NCBI RefSeq assembly: GCF_043641925.1
Contig: NZ_JBHZRU010000017.1
Span: 1-64,000 of the forward strand
Direction of reading: 5' to 3'
Origin: Paenisporosarcina quisquiliarum_A
Lineage (GTDB): Bacteria > Bacillota > Bacilli > Bacillales_A > Planococcaceae
DNA length: 64,000 nt
Of the stretch, positions 7,708 to 16,269 are shown one piece after another. Within the stretch, counting starts at the first letter, position 1, and each line of letters starts with the position of its first letter. The position numbers were made by a program, and so were the translations under genes. The notes under the pieces were generated by a model. It searched no databases. It was not told the DNA's origin and saw only the letters and a list, made by a program, of their open reading frames with translations.

Positions 7708-9663
7708 TCATAGACAATGCATCATGGATTCTGCTTCGTCCCAAGGAACAGGATAGCCTTTCCCTTTGGTGCAAAAAATAGAAGTAGAACTGTACTCAGG
7801 ATCAGCATCTTTGTTATAGCCCATTTTCTCAATGACTTCTTCAGGATTATGACAACGGTCATATCCGCTGAAAATCATTTGCAGACTGCCTTTACCATGT
7901 GTAAAGGAAGCGAACTCGATGCTGTAGTTCATAAACGTTGCAACAGGAACTCTACCTTTAACAATCGTTTTACTGCCAATCGATTCAGGCGGTTCGAACG
8001 TCCCATGTGCTTGCTGAATATCGGAGAAGACTTTTCCGATTTGATCAAGCTCCACTCGAATTGTGAAATCATAATACGGTTCGAGCAGCACGTTCTGTGC
8101 TTTCTCTAAGCCTTGTCGCAATGCTCGATAGGATGCTTCTCTGAAGTCGCCTCCCGAAGTATGTTCATTATGACCTCTTCCTGTGAGCAACGTGATTTTC
8201 ACGTCTGTCAGCGTGGAGCCAGTAAGTAGCCCATGATGGTTTCGTTCGAATAAATGATGGTGTACTAAGTTTTGATGGCCGATCGACATGTCATTAGCGT
8301 GGCAGACATTTTCAAATGTAATCCCGCTATTCCGTTCAGCGGGCTCGATGAGAAGATGAACTTCTGCGTAATGCTTTAACGGTTCAAAATGTCCATATCC
8401 TGTAACAGTTGCTTCAATTGTTTCTTTATATAAAATTTGAGGGTCACCAAATGTGACCTGATAATTGAAACGGTCTTGAATCATGTGTTCGAGAACTTCT
8501 AGTTGAATGACACCCATGACATGAACGTGGATTTCCTGGAATTGTTCATTCCAGATAACGCGTAAGGAAGGGTCTTCTGCGTCAAATAGGTGAAAACAGC
8601 GCAATATGTCTTTTACATGAATGGAAGAATCGAACATCACTTTAGAAGTTAAGGTAGGAACCATATCGTATTGAGCGGTTTCCTTATTTTCCCCAATGCC
8701 GTCTCCAACAGAAGCTTGTGTCAAACCTGTAATCGCGAATAGTTCACCGGCACTCACTTGTTGAACAGATTCAAATATTTGACCATTCACCTTGCGAATT
8801 TGTGTGACTTTTTCGGTTAATCGTTGATTATCCGCTCCGTAACTTACTTCATCTCGTACACGCAATGTACCACTCAAACACTTCATGAACGTCAGTCTCG
8901 TTTCACTTTCGTCATAGCGAATTTTATATACTTGACCAGCAAACGCTCCTTCGCTTACGTAATTTGTCTGAGTTAATACATCTACGAGTTCCATGCATTC
9001 GATTACGCCTGAATCCTTTAAAGCTGAACCCGACATGAGGGGGAAAAACCTGTTTTGTTTTACCAATTCCTTCATTGTCGTCATCCATAATTCCTCGTTA
9101 TAGCCAGATTCCATGAATGTATTAAACAATGTCTCATCCTGTTCAGCTAGAAATTCAATTATAGGATCGGTCATAACACCATTTTCAAATGACGATGTAC
9201 AATCAAAGACGTTTTTGGTCAATGAAGTGCGTATATCTTCAAGTACTCGTTCAATATGTGCTCCTTCTTGATCGGTTTTATTCAAAAAGATAAAAGTCGG
9301 TACTTGGTGCTTCCTTAGTAATTGCCAAATGGTTTCCGTATGCCCTTGAACGCCATCGACTGCGCTTACTATTAAGATCGCAACATCCATGACTTGAATG
9401 GCACGTTCCATCTCCGGGGAGAAGTCGACGTGTCCAGGGGTATCGATTAGATAGTAAGTGGACTCATTCAATTGAAAAACAGCTTGGTCGGCGAAAACGG
9501 TGATTCCGCGGTTTTTCTCTATATCATGACTATCGAGAAACGCATCTTTATGGTCAACACGTCCTCTTTGTTTAATTGTTTTTGTATGAAAAAGCAGTTG
9601 CTCAGAAAACGTAGTTTTCCCAGCATCCACATGTGCTAATATGCCAATTGTTTTATTCAACAT
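7708..9663 (-). CDS. TetM-type ribosomal-protection GTPase (EF-G family)
   Basis: About 651 residues with the translational-GTPase G motifs: AHVDAGKTT (G1, residues 10-18), DTPGH (G3) and NKTD (G4), then EF-G domains II-V. The length matches Tet(M)/Tet(W)-type proteins, which release tetracycline from ribosomes, but chromosomal Bacillales homologues of this type are often of unproven function, so resistance should not be assumed. I prefer the ATG at 9663 (GAGG four bases upstream, LNKTIGILAHVD start as in relatives); an ATG at 9678 is possible. It is transcribed toward the cassette array and divergently from exoA. Confidence 0.8.
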   Translation of the reverse strand: MLNKTIGILAHVDAGKTTFSEQLLFHTKTIKQRGRVDHKDAFLDSHDIEKNRGITVFADQAVFQLNESTYYLIDTPGHVDFSPEMERAIQVMDVAILIVSAVDGVQGHTETIWQLLRKHQVPTFIFLNKTDQEGAHIERVLEDIRTSLTKNVFDCTSSFENGVMTDPIIEFLAEQDETLFNTFMESGYNEELWMTTMKELVKQNRFFPLMSGSALKDSGVIECMELVDVLTQTNYVSEGAFAGQVYKIRYDESETRLTFMKCLSGTLRVRDEVSYGADNQRLTEKVTQIRKVNGQIFESVQQVSAGELFAITGLTQASVGDGIGENKETAQYDMVPTLTSKVMFDSSIHVKDILRCFHLFDAEDPSLRVIWNEQFQEIHVHVMGVIQLEVLEHMIQDRFNYQVTFGDPQILYKETIEATVTGYGHFEPLKHYAEVHLLIEPAERNSGITFENVCHANDMSIGHQNLVHHHLFERNHHGLLTGSTLTDVKITLLTGRGHNEHTSGGDFREASYRALRQGLEKAQNVLLEPYYDFTIRVELDQIGKVFSDIQQAHGTFEPPESIGSKTIVKGRVPVATFMNYSIEFASFTHGKGSLQMIFSGYDRCHNPEEVIEKMGYNKDADPEYSSTSIFCTKGKGYPVPWDEAESMMHCL

Positions 9664-9747
9664 GTCACCTCTGTTCATTTCAAACTCATTGTATGTAATT
9701 ATAGTACAGTAGATAGATTGAACCTATGAAAAAGGAGTTTTTAATAG

Positions 9748-10377
9748 ATGAAGTTTGTTTCTTGGAATGTAAACGGCTTAAGAGCGTGTGTGAATAAAGG
9801 ATTTCTAGATTATTTCACCGAGGTTGATGCAGATATATTTTGTATGCAAGAAGTGAAACTGCAAGCAGGTCAAATCGATTTGCCATTAGAGGGCTATCAC
9901 CAATATTGGAATTACGCATTGAAGAAAGGCTATTCCGGTACAGCAGTTTTCACTAAAGTTGAACCGTTGTCTGTTACATACGGCGTCGGAGATATGCCAG
10001 AAGAGGCGGAAGGACGTATATTGACGCTTGAATTCGAGCAGTTTTACTTAGTGAATGTGTACACACCTAATTCAAAGCGAGATCTGTCTCGTTTGCCATA
10101 CCGTTTAGAATGGGAAGACGACATGTGGGTTTATTTAAACCAACTGGATGCAATAAAACCTGTCATTCTATGTGGGGACTTAAATGTAGCCCATGAAGAA
10201 ATTGATTTAAAAAATGCGAAGTCCAATAGAGGGAACTCTGGGTTTACGATGGAAGAGCGTGGGAAAATGACAGCATTTCTGGAATCGGGATTCGTCGATA
10301 CCTACAGACATTTTCATCCTACTCAAGAAGATGCGTATACGTGGTGGTCCTACATGAATAAGGTTATAATTGCGTAG
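9748..10377 (+). pseudogene. exoA: exoA 5' part: exodeoxyribonuclease III / AP endonuclease, interrupted
   Basis: Codons 1-206 (to 10365) match the ExoA family, with the catalytic residues of the first two-thirds visible: Asn7/Asn9 (WNVNG), Glu35 (MQEVK), Tyr105 (VYTPN), Asp144 and Asn146 (GDLNVAH). After SYMNKV the sequence turns into element DNA and stops within three codons. The missing C-terminal 47 codons, including the essential GWRIDYF and GSDHCP motifs, lie at 17626-17769. The 209-residue product should be inactive unless the element is excised. ExoA repairs abasic sites and, in Bacillus subtilis, helps protect spore DNA. Confidence 0.9.
10359..10365 (+). other. attL core of the exoA-integrated element
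   Basis: TAAGGTT here and at 17625-17631 is the shared core. Left of it the sequence is exoA (TACATGAA); right of it is element DNA (ATAATTGCG). Joining the exoA flanks restores an uninterrupted frame. Confidence 0.85.
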
Positions 10378-10401
10378 AACACTTATACATGAGGTGAAAC
10401 T

Positions 10402-11829
10402 ATGACAACAACAGCTTTAGTTTATAATCGTAAGTCTAGGGGAGAAGATGAGGACTTACTAAAATTTAAGAAGGAACTTCTTGAATACTGTGAAAGAGAA
10501 GGATTTAAGTATAAATATTTTGAGGAAATTGGTTCATCTAGGAATAGAGAACGTGAAGAATACACTAAGTTAATAAGTGAAATTAAAACAGGCAAATATG
10601 ACGTTTTAGTTATTTCTGATTTAAGCAGACTTACCAGGGATTTAGAACAACAAATAATGATTTTTAAATTATTGACTAATCATAACATGGTTATTCACTC
10701 TATACTTGACGGTTTCATTGACCCCACTGAAAAAGCCAATAAAATGTGGGGTGTAATAAAAGGATTATTCAATGAAGTGGCTTATGAGGAAACCAGTGAG
10801 AAAATGCACTTAGGTCGGTTAATAAGTGCTAGGGAAGGTAAATGGGTTGGCGTGCCACCATATGGATATAAGAAAAATAAAGAGGCACTAAAATTAGAAC
10901 CTGACGAAATCGAAGCCCCTACTGCTAGGCGTATATTTATGGAAGTCATAGAAGGATATTCAATCACTGAAATAAGTGTAGGACTTCATAAAGACGGAAT
11001 AAAGACACGTAAGGGAAAGAACTTTCACCCTTCCACTATCAGTAACTTGTTAGAAAGAAGAACGTATATAGGAGAGACTAGCTTTAAATCGGAAAAGTTT
11101 GGTGAAGAAGTAACCTTGAAAAATACTCATGAACCTATTGTAAGTTTAGAGGAATTTTTAAAGGTGCGTTCTATATTGGCAAGTAAACAACAGTTCCAAA
11201 CACGTACCCACGCAGTCACAAGCCCGCTAGACAAGTTAATTCATTGTAAAAAGTGTGGTCGTTTAATGCAAGTTAATCTTGCTAAAGGAAAATACATTCA
11301 TTTACAAAAATGTAATGCGTATAAGTACGGTGAACGATGTGAAAATAGCGGGGCAAGTTTAAATCATATATTACCTTTAGTTTATCAAGAAGTGAAGAAG
11401 CGTCAGAATGTCATAAGGGAACAAATAGAGAAGTTAAAGGCGGGCAGTAGCAACGAACGCTTAGAACGACTGGAAAAGGAATTAAAAGGGATATCTAGGC
11501 AGTTAAAGAATAAGGAAAGTGAAAAAGAGGATCTGTTAAATTTCTTACTTAGAAAAGTCATACCTGAAACAGTTTACGTTAATAAGAATAAGGAAATAGA
11601 AGAAGAAATTGAAAAACTAAAACAAAGAGAAAATGACACTTTAGAGGCAATCGCTAATAGTAATGTTCAAAATGATGTTGAGTACCTTGAAGGGCTTTTA
11701 CAACATATCGAAAATATAGAGTTAAAACCAGTGGACGAACAAAACAGGATACTAAAGAAAATCATTGATAGGATTGTTTATGAAAGGGAAGTTAATCATA
11801 TTGATATTGATATACAGTTTAAAGAATAA
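10402..11829 (+). CDS. large serine recombinase (site-specific integrase)
   Basis: A 475-residue large serine recombinase. The resolvase-like catalytic domain spans about 1-150, with Ser12 in YNRKSRGE as the predicted nucleophile and the RLTRD segment around 76-80. A recombinase domain follows at about 160-265, then a zinc ribbon with Cys282, Cys285, Cys304 and Cys313. A long lysine/glutamate-rich coiled coil runs at about 330-430. The gene starts 36 bases inside the left end (GAGGTGAAACT before the ATG), the usual position next to the att site. It would catalyse integration into exoA and, with a directionality factor, excision. Confidence 0.93.
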   Translation: MTTTALVYNRKSRGEDEDLLKFKKELLEYCEREGFKYKYFEEIGSSRNREREEYTKLISEIKTGKYDVLVISDLSRLTRDLEQQIMIFKLLTNHNMVIHSILDGFIDPTEKANKMWGVIKGLFNEVAYEETSEKMHLGRLISAREGKWVGVPPYGYKKNKEALKLEPDEIEAPTARRIFMEVIEGYSITEISVGLHKDGIKTRKGKNFHPSTISNLLERRTYIGETSFKSEKFGEEVTLKNTHEPIVSLEEFLKVRSILASKQQFQTRTHAVTSPLDKLIHCKKCGRLMQVNLAKGKYIHLQKCNAYKYGERCENSGASLNHILPLVYQEVKKRQNVIREQIEKLKAGSSNERLERLEKELKGISRQLKNKESEKEDLLNFLLRKVIPETVYVNKNKEIEEEIEKLKQRENDTLEAIANSNVQNDVEYLEGLLQHIENIELKPVDEQNRILKKIIDRIVYEREVNHIDIDIQFKE

Positions 11830-11830
11830 T

Positions 11831-11861
11831 GCTGTTGGGCTAATGCCTAACAGTTTTTTTA
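11831..11861 (+). terminator. terminator of the serine recombinase
   Basis: GCTGTTGGGC pairs with GCCTAACAG around TAAT, followed by T7. Confidence 0.8.
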
Positions 11862-12660
11862 TGGGCAAAAAGAAAAACCCCCTAACAGCTTGTTAAGCAA
11901 TTAGAGGGAAGGAGAAATACACTGTTATTACTGTTAAAGAGTATTAACTGTATCTATAATCACCACTATTAAATAGTGACAAATTTAATTAAGTATTTAA
12001 ACATTACTTACGTCACTTCATTCACTACGTTCATTCAGTGTATATTTTAAAAGGAATAACTAATATTATTTGATAGCTGTTATTAGTATTATTTTAGATT
12101 GTTTATTTAATCAGTGGGGAACTTGTTCACCACAATGTTTTTATCTTTATTACTGTTATAGAGTTTATTTATATATCTCTTAGGGTTCTATACTTAATAG
12201 TGTGCGAACAGCCTCGATTTACTGGTACTAATTGAAAATAATTCTAACTATTTTTAGTGAGTGACTGAAACCCTTGATATGACTGGCTTTAAGGCGTTCA
12301 CAATTTAGACGTATTTATACATGAAGCTGCCCTAAGAACCTGTACTAATTTTAGGGAATTGTTAAAAGTGTTAATCCTATTAAGTGGTTTATTAAACACT
12401 GTGATTATTAAAATCCATGAACCCTTGATACATAAGGCTTTTCAGAGGTTGTTAATCACAGTAACCATATGTCTGTGATTGGCTTTACTTTTTATATGGC
12501 GTTGAGTATAGGAATGACAAGAAAACACAGTTTTAATAAATCACATATGGTAGGGATTTACTGAGTAATAAATTTGTAAATTAGAGGGAATCAACTTTTC
12601 TTTAATATGAATATTGATACTGGATATTTATGTTAAAATGAAAATAAGAGTGTGAAGGTT
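11862..12660. other. 800-bp AT-rich noncoding region with repeats
   Basis: No convincing gene lies here. Two direct copies of a GAAACCCTTGATAT-type motif followed by GGCTTT are at 12267-12294 and 12419-12443, and a third, GAAACCCTTGACA, is inverted at 13464-13480. The second copy lies between perfect inverted repeats ACTGTGATTA (12398-12407) and TAATCACAGT (12453-12462), and CTGTGATT recurs at about 12473. The arrangement suggests protein-binding sites, for example an origin or recombination region, but that is inference. Confidence 0.5.
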
Positions 12661-12672
12661 TTCACTTATAAT

Positions 12673-12697
12673 ACGAACGAAGCAGGTTAGTTGAAAA
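12673..12697 (+). repeat. cassette palindrome R9, inside the element
   Basis: GAACGAAGCAG and GTTAGTTGAA match the loop and right arm of the array palindrome; the left arm is degraded. Confidence 0.6.
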
Positions 12698-12740
12698 AGA
12701 AATTAGATTTTTTGGTAAATATTTAGTGGGAGGTATTATC

Positions 12741-12926
12741 ATGGAGGCTATTGTTCTAAATATTATCTTTTATATTATTGGCTTATTTATTCTTTTTGCG
12801 GTTATTGAAAAAGCAGTTCAAAGAGGTATTAACAATTCGATTATTGGTGATTTATTTAGGGAGAAGTATGGAATTAAAGAAGATAAAAAATCTTTTCTTG
12901 ATGATGATTTAGATAATAATAAATAA
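12741..12926 (+). CDS. small membrane protein, element cassette cargo
   Basis: The ATG at 12741 follows GGGAGG by about nine bases; a GTG at 12726 lies before the site and is unlikely. The 61-residue product has one membrane span at about 4-23, then a charged tail ending DDDLDNN. It lies between palindromes R9 and R10, like the cargo genes at 3.4-7.4 kb. The family is unrecognised. Confidence 0.55.
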   Translation: MEAIVLNIIFYIIGLFILFAVIEKAVQRGINNSIIGDLFREKYGIKEDKKSFLDDDLDNNK

Positions 12927-12935
12927 AACAACTTG

Positions 12936-12966
12936 TTCAACTAACGAAGCAGTTTAGTTTAATAAG
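12936..12966 (+). repeat. cassette palindrome R10, inside the element
   Basis: TTCAACTAAC, GAAGCAG, TTTAGTTTAATAAG. A clear copy of the same repeat family as the chromosomal array. Confidence 0.75.
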
Positions 12967-13079
12967 AAAAATGGGTTTTTGATTATTTAGGAAGGGAAAT
13001 TCATATAAGATTGGAACCGTTTTTATCTTGCGAACGTATCAAAGTAAAACGGTAGGTTAATTTTAAGGGGGGAGGGGTT

Positions 13080-13274
13080 TTGTTGCTTTATGATAACATT
13101 AGTCAATTCTTATTAAGTTTATTGATTTGGTGGGGTTTCCTACTCATTTTCCAAAGGTTGAACAACCGTTATCCACAAAATAACACTTGGAAAAAAGATA
13201 TTTTATCAACCTTGATTTTAAGTATAGTGGTATTACTTGTTTTGTTCCCTATTTTATCTGTCTTATTGAAATAA
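13080..13274 (+). CDS. small two-span membrane protein, element cassette cargo
   Basis: Translation probably starts at a TTG (13080 or 13083) just after a G-rich GGGGGGAGGGG stretch. The 64-residue product has hydrophobic segments at about 8-25 and 42-62 with a polar loop between them. Its stop codon lies inside palindrome R11. The family is unrecognised. Confidence 0.5.
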   Translation: MLLYDNISQFLLSLLIWWGFLLIFQRLNNRYPQNNTWKKDILSTLILSIVVLLVLFPILSVLLK

Positions 13275-13287
13275 CGGGTGCTTTAGT
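13266..13287 (+). repeat. cassette palindrome R11, degenerate
   Basis: TTGAAATAAC, GGGTGC, TTTAGT. It overlaps the stop codon of the 13080 gene, so the gene-plus-repeat arrangement holds here too. Confidence 0.5.
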
Positions 13288-13306
13288 AAAAAAAGACGGT
13301 CTAACA

Positions 13307-13344
13307 AATACGCTAAGAGATACATTTCCTAGCGTATTTTTTTT
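13307..13344 (+). terminator. intrinsic terminator
   Basis: AATACGCTA pairs perfectly with TAGCGTATT, followed by T6. It ends the small-gene cassettes of the element. From here to 13573 I see only the inverted third copy of the CCCTTGA motif. Confidence 0.8.
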
Positions 13345-13573
13345 ATTGATTTGACGGTTCAGTACGTTCTGTTTAATCTGAATTTTTTAGCTTCACTGTG
13401 CTTTTTTGTGCGTACTTGCACCCTATAAAGACTACCTCAGAAACTTTTTTACGCACAGCCCAACAGTGTCAAGGGTTTCACCTTTACCACTAACAAAGAT
13501 CGCATACCTCTTTCACACAATGCACAACCCCACTTTTAAGCCATTTCCCTTAGTTCGTTCTTAAATAAAGAAA

Positions 13574-13611
13574 TAAAAAAAGGAGACACTAAGCGTCAGC
13601 CTAATGTCCTT
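13574..13611 (-). terminator. terminator of the tyrosine recombinase
   Basis: On the minus strand AAGGACATTAG pairs with CTTAGTGTCTCCTT with a mismatch, followed by T residues. Confidence 0.65.
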
Positions 13612-14176
13612 ATAGTACAAAGTTTTTAAGATTATTTTCTATCTGTTCGTCAGTAATACCAATATATTTTAGAGTTATTGCAGGGTGTGAGTGGTTAAGA
13701 ATCTTTTGAAGTTCAGCCACATCTTTAAATTGTTTATAGTGCCAGTAACCAAAAGTCTTTCTCATGGTATGCGTTCCGATTCCGTCAGTTATATCGACCA
13801 TTTCAGAGGCTTTATTAAGCTGTCTGTATGCTTGAATACGTGATATAGCCTTATCGCCTTTACGTGAAGGAAACAGCCACTCAGTGCCATCTAGTGACGC
13901 TATGTAAGTGTTGAGTTCATCATAGATATTAGTGAGGTATATTTCACGATTTTTTTCTGTTTTTCCCTCTTTAACAGACAGTTTCTTTTTCCCCTTAACG
14001 TCACTGATCTTTAGATTCAATAGGTCAGCCACCCTTAATCCAGTATTGATACCTAAAAGGAAGAGGATGTAATCTCGTTCGCCACACCATTTCTTTAGTG
14101 ACCATTTCATATCATTTAACTGTTCTAGTGTCCGAATAGGTTGTACGTCTTTTATTTCTTCTTTCTTGTTTGCCAT
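13610..14176 (-). CDS. small tyrosine recombinase (catalytic domain only)
   Basis: The 188-residue protein carries the full tyrosine-recombinase signature: Arg48 (GLRVADLL), a basic beta-hairpin around 72-77, His136/Arg139 (HTMRKTFGYW), His162 (LNHSHP) and the nucleophile Tyr171 (LKYIG). At this length it lacks most of the N-terminal core-binding domain of XerC-type enzymes, as do several short phage-borne integrases. AAAGGGG precedes the ATG. Since the att site fits the serine recombinase, this enzyme more likely resolves dimers or acts on another site. GAATGTAAC repeats lie upstream. Confidence 0.88.
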   Translation of the reverse strand: MANKKEEIKDVQPIRTLEQLNDMKWSLKKWCGERDYILFLLGINTGLRVADLLNLKISDVKGKKKLSVKEGKTEKNREIYLTNIYDELNTYIASLDGTEWLFPSRKGDKAISRIQAYRQLNKASEMVDITDGIGTHTMRKTFGYWHYKQFKDVAELQKILNHSHPAITLKYIGITDEQIENNLKNFVL

Positions 14177-14205
14177 TGTTATGACCCCTTTAAATTAGCT
14201 GTTTT

Positions 14206-14340
14206 GAATGTAACATATTTTTACCACTTCCTAAGAATATCACACTATCGGGTAAAGTCTAGTGTTTTCGCTAAAATGAATGTAACTTTTTATCTATTAA
14301 GTTACATTCCACGTGAACTTCTTAGGTGTAGCGAAGTTCA
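14206..14340 (-). promoter_or_regulatory. repeat-rich region upstream of the tyrosine recombinase
   Basis: GAATGTAAC occurs at 14206-14214 and 14278-14286 and inverted (GTTACATTC) at 14301-14309, so the last two form a perfect 9-bp inverted repeat. GAACTTC/GAAGTTC forms a second dyad at 14314-14340. These could be operator or recombinase arm sites. Confidence 0.5.
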
Positions 14341-14472
14341 TTTGAAAATCTGCCATATTTAAATTGCACTATTATTGCACTTTTGAATGCGAAAAATAAG
14401 TCAGAATTAAATAAAGGATTATCAAATGTTTTTTGAAACTATAAGACAGGCAAAAAGAAAGGGGAAATTTTA

Positions 14473-14601
14473 ATGGCTGTTTTGGAAGTGGTACAAGCTG
14501 TTTTAGACGTATTGGCGAGTGTAGGGGAAGTTACTTTTCAAGGGGTTAGTATTTATTTATTGGTCAGAAGAGTAGATGAAAAAGAAAAACCTCCTAAGTA
14601 A
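14473..14601 (+). CDS. 42-residue small protein of the element
   Basis: An ATG at 14473 follows AAAGGGGAAA by a good distance and opens 42 codons ending at TAA 14599-14601, which is embedded in a strong terminator. The sequence begins with a hydrophobic VLEVVQAVLDVLASVGEV stretch and ends with basic and acidic residues. Independent ribosome-binding site and terminator support a real small gene. Its small size makes a directionality factor or a membrane peptide possible, without direct evidence. Confidence 0.5.
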   Translation: MAVLEVVQAVLDVLASVGEVTFQGVSIYLLVRRVDEKEKPPK

Positions 14602-14613
14602 GGGGGTTTTTTT
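14587..14613 (+). terminator. terminator overlapping the small-gene stop
   Basis: AACCTCCT pairs with AGGGGGTT around the stop codon, followed by a T run. Confidence 0.75.
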
Positions 14614-14639
14614 ATGGATTTTTCTTAATGGAAATAACC

Positions 14640-14940
14640 ACCTCACAAGTCAACACATTTGACAGGGTGCTTTTACTAACGGAACAACAAGGGGTGGGGG
14701 TCAATCAAAAGTCTCTATCAATAGTGGGTGCTATAAAACAGGGGTAGCGATAGCCTAGCCTCACACCTCACCACAGGGCATATAGGGACGCCACAGGACA
14801 CAATAGACAATAGTGAGACAAGGAAGGACAACAGCACAGCGAGGCACACGACACGAGGTAAGGACAAAGACAATGAGACAACAGCGACAACAGCGACAAC
14901 AGCGAACGAATGAACGTACTGAGGCACTAATATAGATACT
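14640..14940. other. T-poor, repeat-containing tract without a credible gene
   Basis: The + strand from about 14750 to 14930 is nearly free of T (about five T in 110 bases at 14791-14900) and rich in A, C and G. It includes a 9-bp tandem repeat GACAACAGC, three copies at about 14878-14905. The minus-strand frames here give only overlapping low-complexity hydrophobic translations. A G5/C5 hairpin lies at 14981-14996. From there to 15240 I see no gene. Possible roles include a structured RNA, a replication or packaging site, or decayed DNA. Confidence 0.5.
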
Positions 14941-15236
14941 CATATAGTAAAGATCATACAGATAAACCAGTGACGCTAGACCCCCACCATAGGGGGACAC
15001 ACCCCTCGCCAACCCCCTGTCTGATGGTTACAAAATACAAGCACCATTTTTAAAACCATTCCATGCACAAGGCGTGTCGCTGAGGACGATTCTAAGCGAC
15101 TTAACTTTTACTTAGTGGGTGATTATCCATCTAGTTTCATCTAAGAGGGGGGTGGTTATGGATTTCACTAATTGAATAGCAGCGAGTTCATTTTTAAAAT
15201 TTTCGTGGTGGTTTTTCTAACCTTTTTGGACATAAA

Positions 15237-15281
15237 AAAAGAAGGCTAAGAGGTGTTAACCCTCTGCCCTCTTATTAGCCA
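15237..15281 (-). terminator. terminator of the element operon
   Basis: On the minus strand GGCTAATAAGAGG pairs with CCTCTTAGCC, overlapping the gene end and followed by a T run. Confidence 0.65.
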
Positions 15282-15870
15282 TACATTGTTTACAGTCGGG
15301 GTGCTTACCTAAAAAACCTATCTGCAAGTTTTGAAAACTGTTACTGTCCTTAATTTCTTCACAGCTGTTACATTCAAAGTACAGCTTTCCAGTCGGATCT
15401 TTAAATGCTTTACGTCCTCGTTTATTAACCACAAATTCAGTTAGTTCAATAGCTGTTACTTCTTCTTTACGTTGTTCCTTTCCCTTGATGTAATCCATCA
15501 CTAAATGATAGTTCAACTCTAATTGTCTAGCTATGCTTTTAGGCTGTACACCCTCTTTAATTAGTTCGTCTAGTTGCTGGATAATCTGCTTAATGTGTCC
15601 TTTGCCATTCTTATTCTTAGTTTTCTTAATTGTACTAACGTGATAAGTCCTTTCACCGTTAACAGTGCCATACGGCTTATTACAAGCGTGTCGTTGGTGT
15701 TCCTTGCCTACCATATAACTAGCTTTATTGAAGAACTTCACACCACAGTTAGAACAGTGGAAACACAGCGTAGAACGTTCATTTACATACCTAGTTAACA
15801 GCTTCACAGTACCGTCATAAGCCTCATTTAACTTGGCTTCAAATTCTAATTTATTTAATGTATTCGTCAT
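15256..15870 (-). CDS. putative zinc-finger protein of the element
   Basis: The ATG at 15870 follows AAGGTGG by eight bases; a GTG four codons upstream overlaps the site. The product has about 204 residues with two cysteine clusters: CFHCSNCG around residue 37-44 and CNSCEE with CKQCM near the C-terminus. Between them is a basic region and a helix-turn-helix-like segment (SIARQLELNYHLVMDYIKG). This suggests a nucleic-acid-binding protein. It is the last gene of the minus-strand operon, separated from the previous gene by its own terminator region. The family is unrecognised. Confidence 0.6.
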   Translation of the reverse strand: MTNTLNKLEFEAKLNEAYDGTVKLLTRYVNERSTLCFHCSNCGVKFFNKASYMVGKEHQRHACNKPYGTVNGERTYHVSTIKKTKNKNGKGHIKQIIQQLDELIKEGVQPKSIARQLELNYHLVMDYIKGKEQRKEEVTAIELTEFVVNKRGRKAFKDPTGKLYFECNSCEEIKDSNSFQNLQIGFLGKHPDCKQCMANKRAEG

Positions 15871-15894
15871 ATGGTTAACCACCTTTTTAGGATA

Positions 15895-15927
15895 ATAAAA
15901 AAATCCACCAGCAATTAAGCCAGTGGA
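15895..15927 (-). terminator. terminator after the 15949 gene
   Basis: On the minus strand TCCACTGGC pairs with GCTGGTGGA, followed by T7. It lies between the third and fourth genes of the operon, so the last gene may need read-through or its own promoter. Confidence 0.75.
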
Positions 15928-15948
15928 CTATTTTGGGTTTTATTAAGG

Positions 15949-16269
15949 TTATGCGTTAGCGTTGAACTCAGCCGATATTTGTTTAGCTAGTGCAACCTTT
16001 TCAGCGTGATCTTTTTCATCTTGTTCAATCTTTTTTATTAGCTGTTCCTTAACGCCACTGTCTTTCATAAGGTCTAGCATAGCCTCGCCAACAGCCTTGT
16101 CATTGATAGGTGAAGGTTCTCTTACGTCACCAGCCTCCTTCTGCAAAGCCAACCCTAAGTTTAAAGCCATTACAGGGGGTAAGCCTTTTAACACCTCAGT
16201 GTTACCCTTCTTTAGTTCTGCTAAGATTTCATTTTTAACAAAGCTAGTCGCTGTCATTAAGTTACTCAT
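15949..16269 (-). CDS. element operon protein of unknown function (106 aa)
   Basis: A 106-residue, mostly helical, charged protein without cysteines, signal peptide or membrane spans. Its ATG begins directly after the stop of the upstream gene (TAAATG), implying translational coupling. Nothing recognisable. Confidence 0.55.
   Translation of the reverse strand: MSNLMTATSFVKNEILAELKKGNTEVLKGLPPVMALNLGLALQKEAGDVREPSPINDKAVGEAMLDLMKDSGVKEQLIKKIEQDEKDHAEKVALAKQISAEFNANA

Noticed and set aside
7717..8109. 130-codon + strand ORF
   Set aside because: It is antisense to the well-supported GTPase gene and has no family features.
7708..9663. Acquired tetracycline-resistance determinant
   Set aside because: Composition is like its neighbours, it is not within the mobile element, and chromosomal ribosomal-protection-type GTPases are common in Bacillales. 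Resistance cannot be inferred.
12601..12660. Promoter TTGATA-N14-TAAAAT before the element cassettes
   Set aside because: The 14-base spacer is too short for a credible sigma-A promoter.
14718..15012. Two overlapping minus-strand ORFs (69 and 83 codons) with hydrophobic translations
   Set aside because: They arise from the T-poor tract and its 9-bp repeat, give low-complexity Val/Ser/Leu or Arg/Cys strings and lack ribosome-binding sites.
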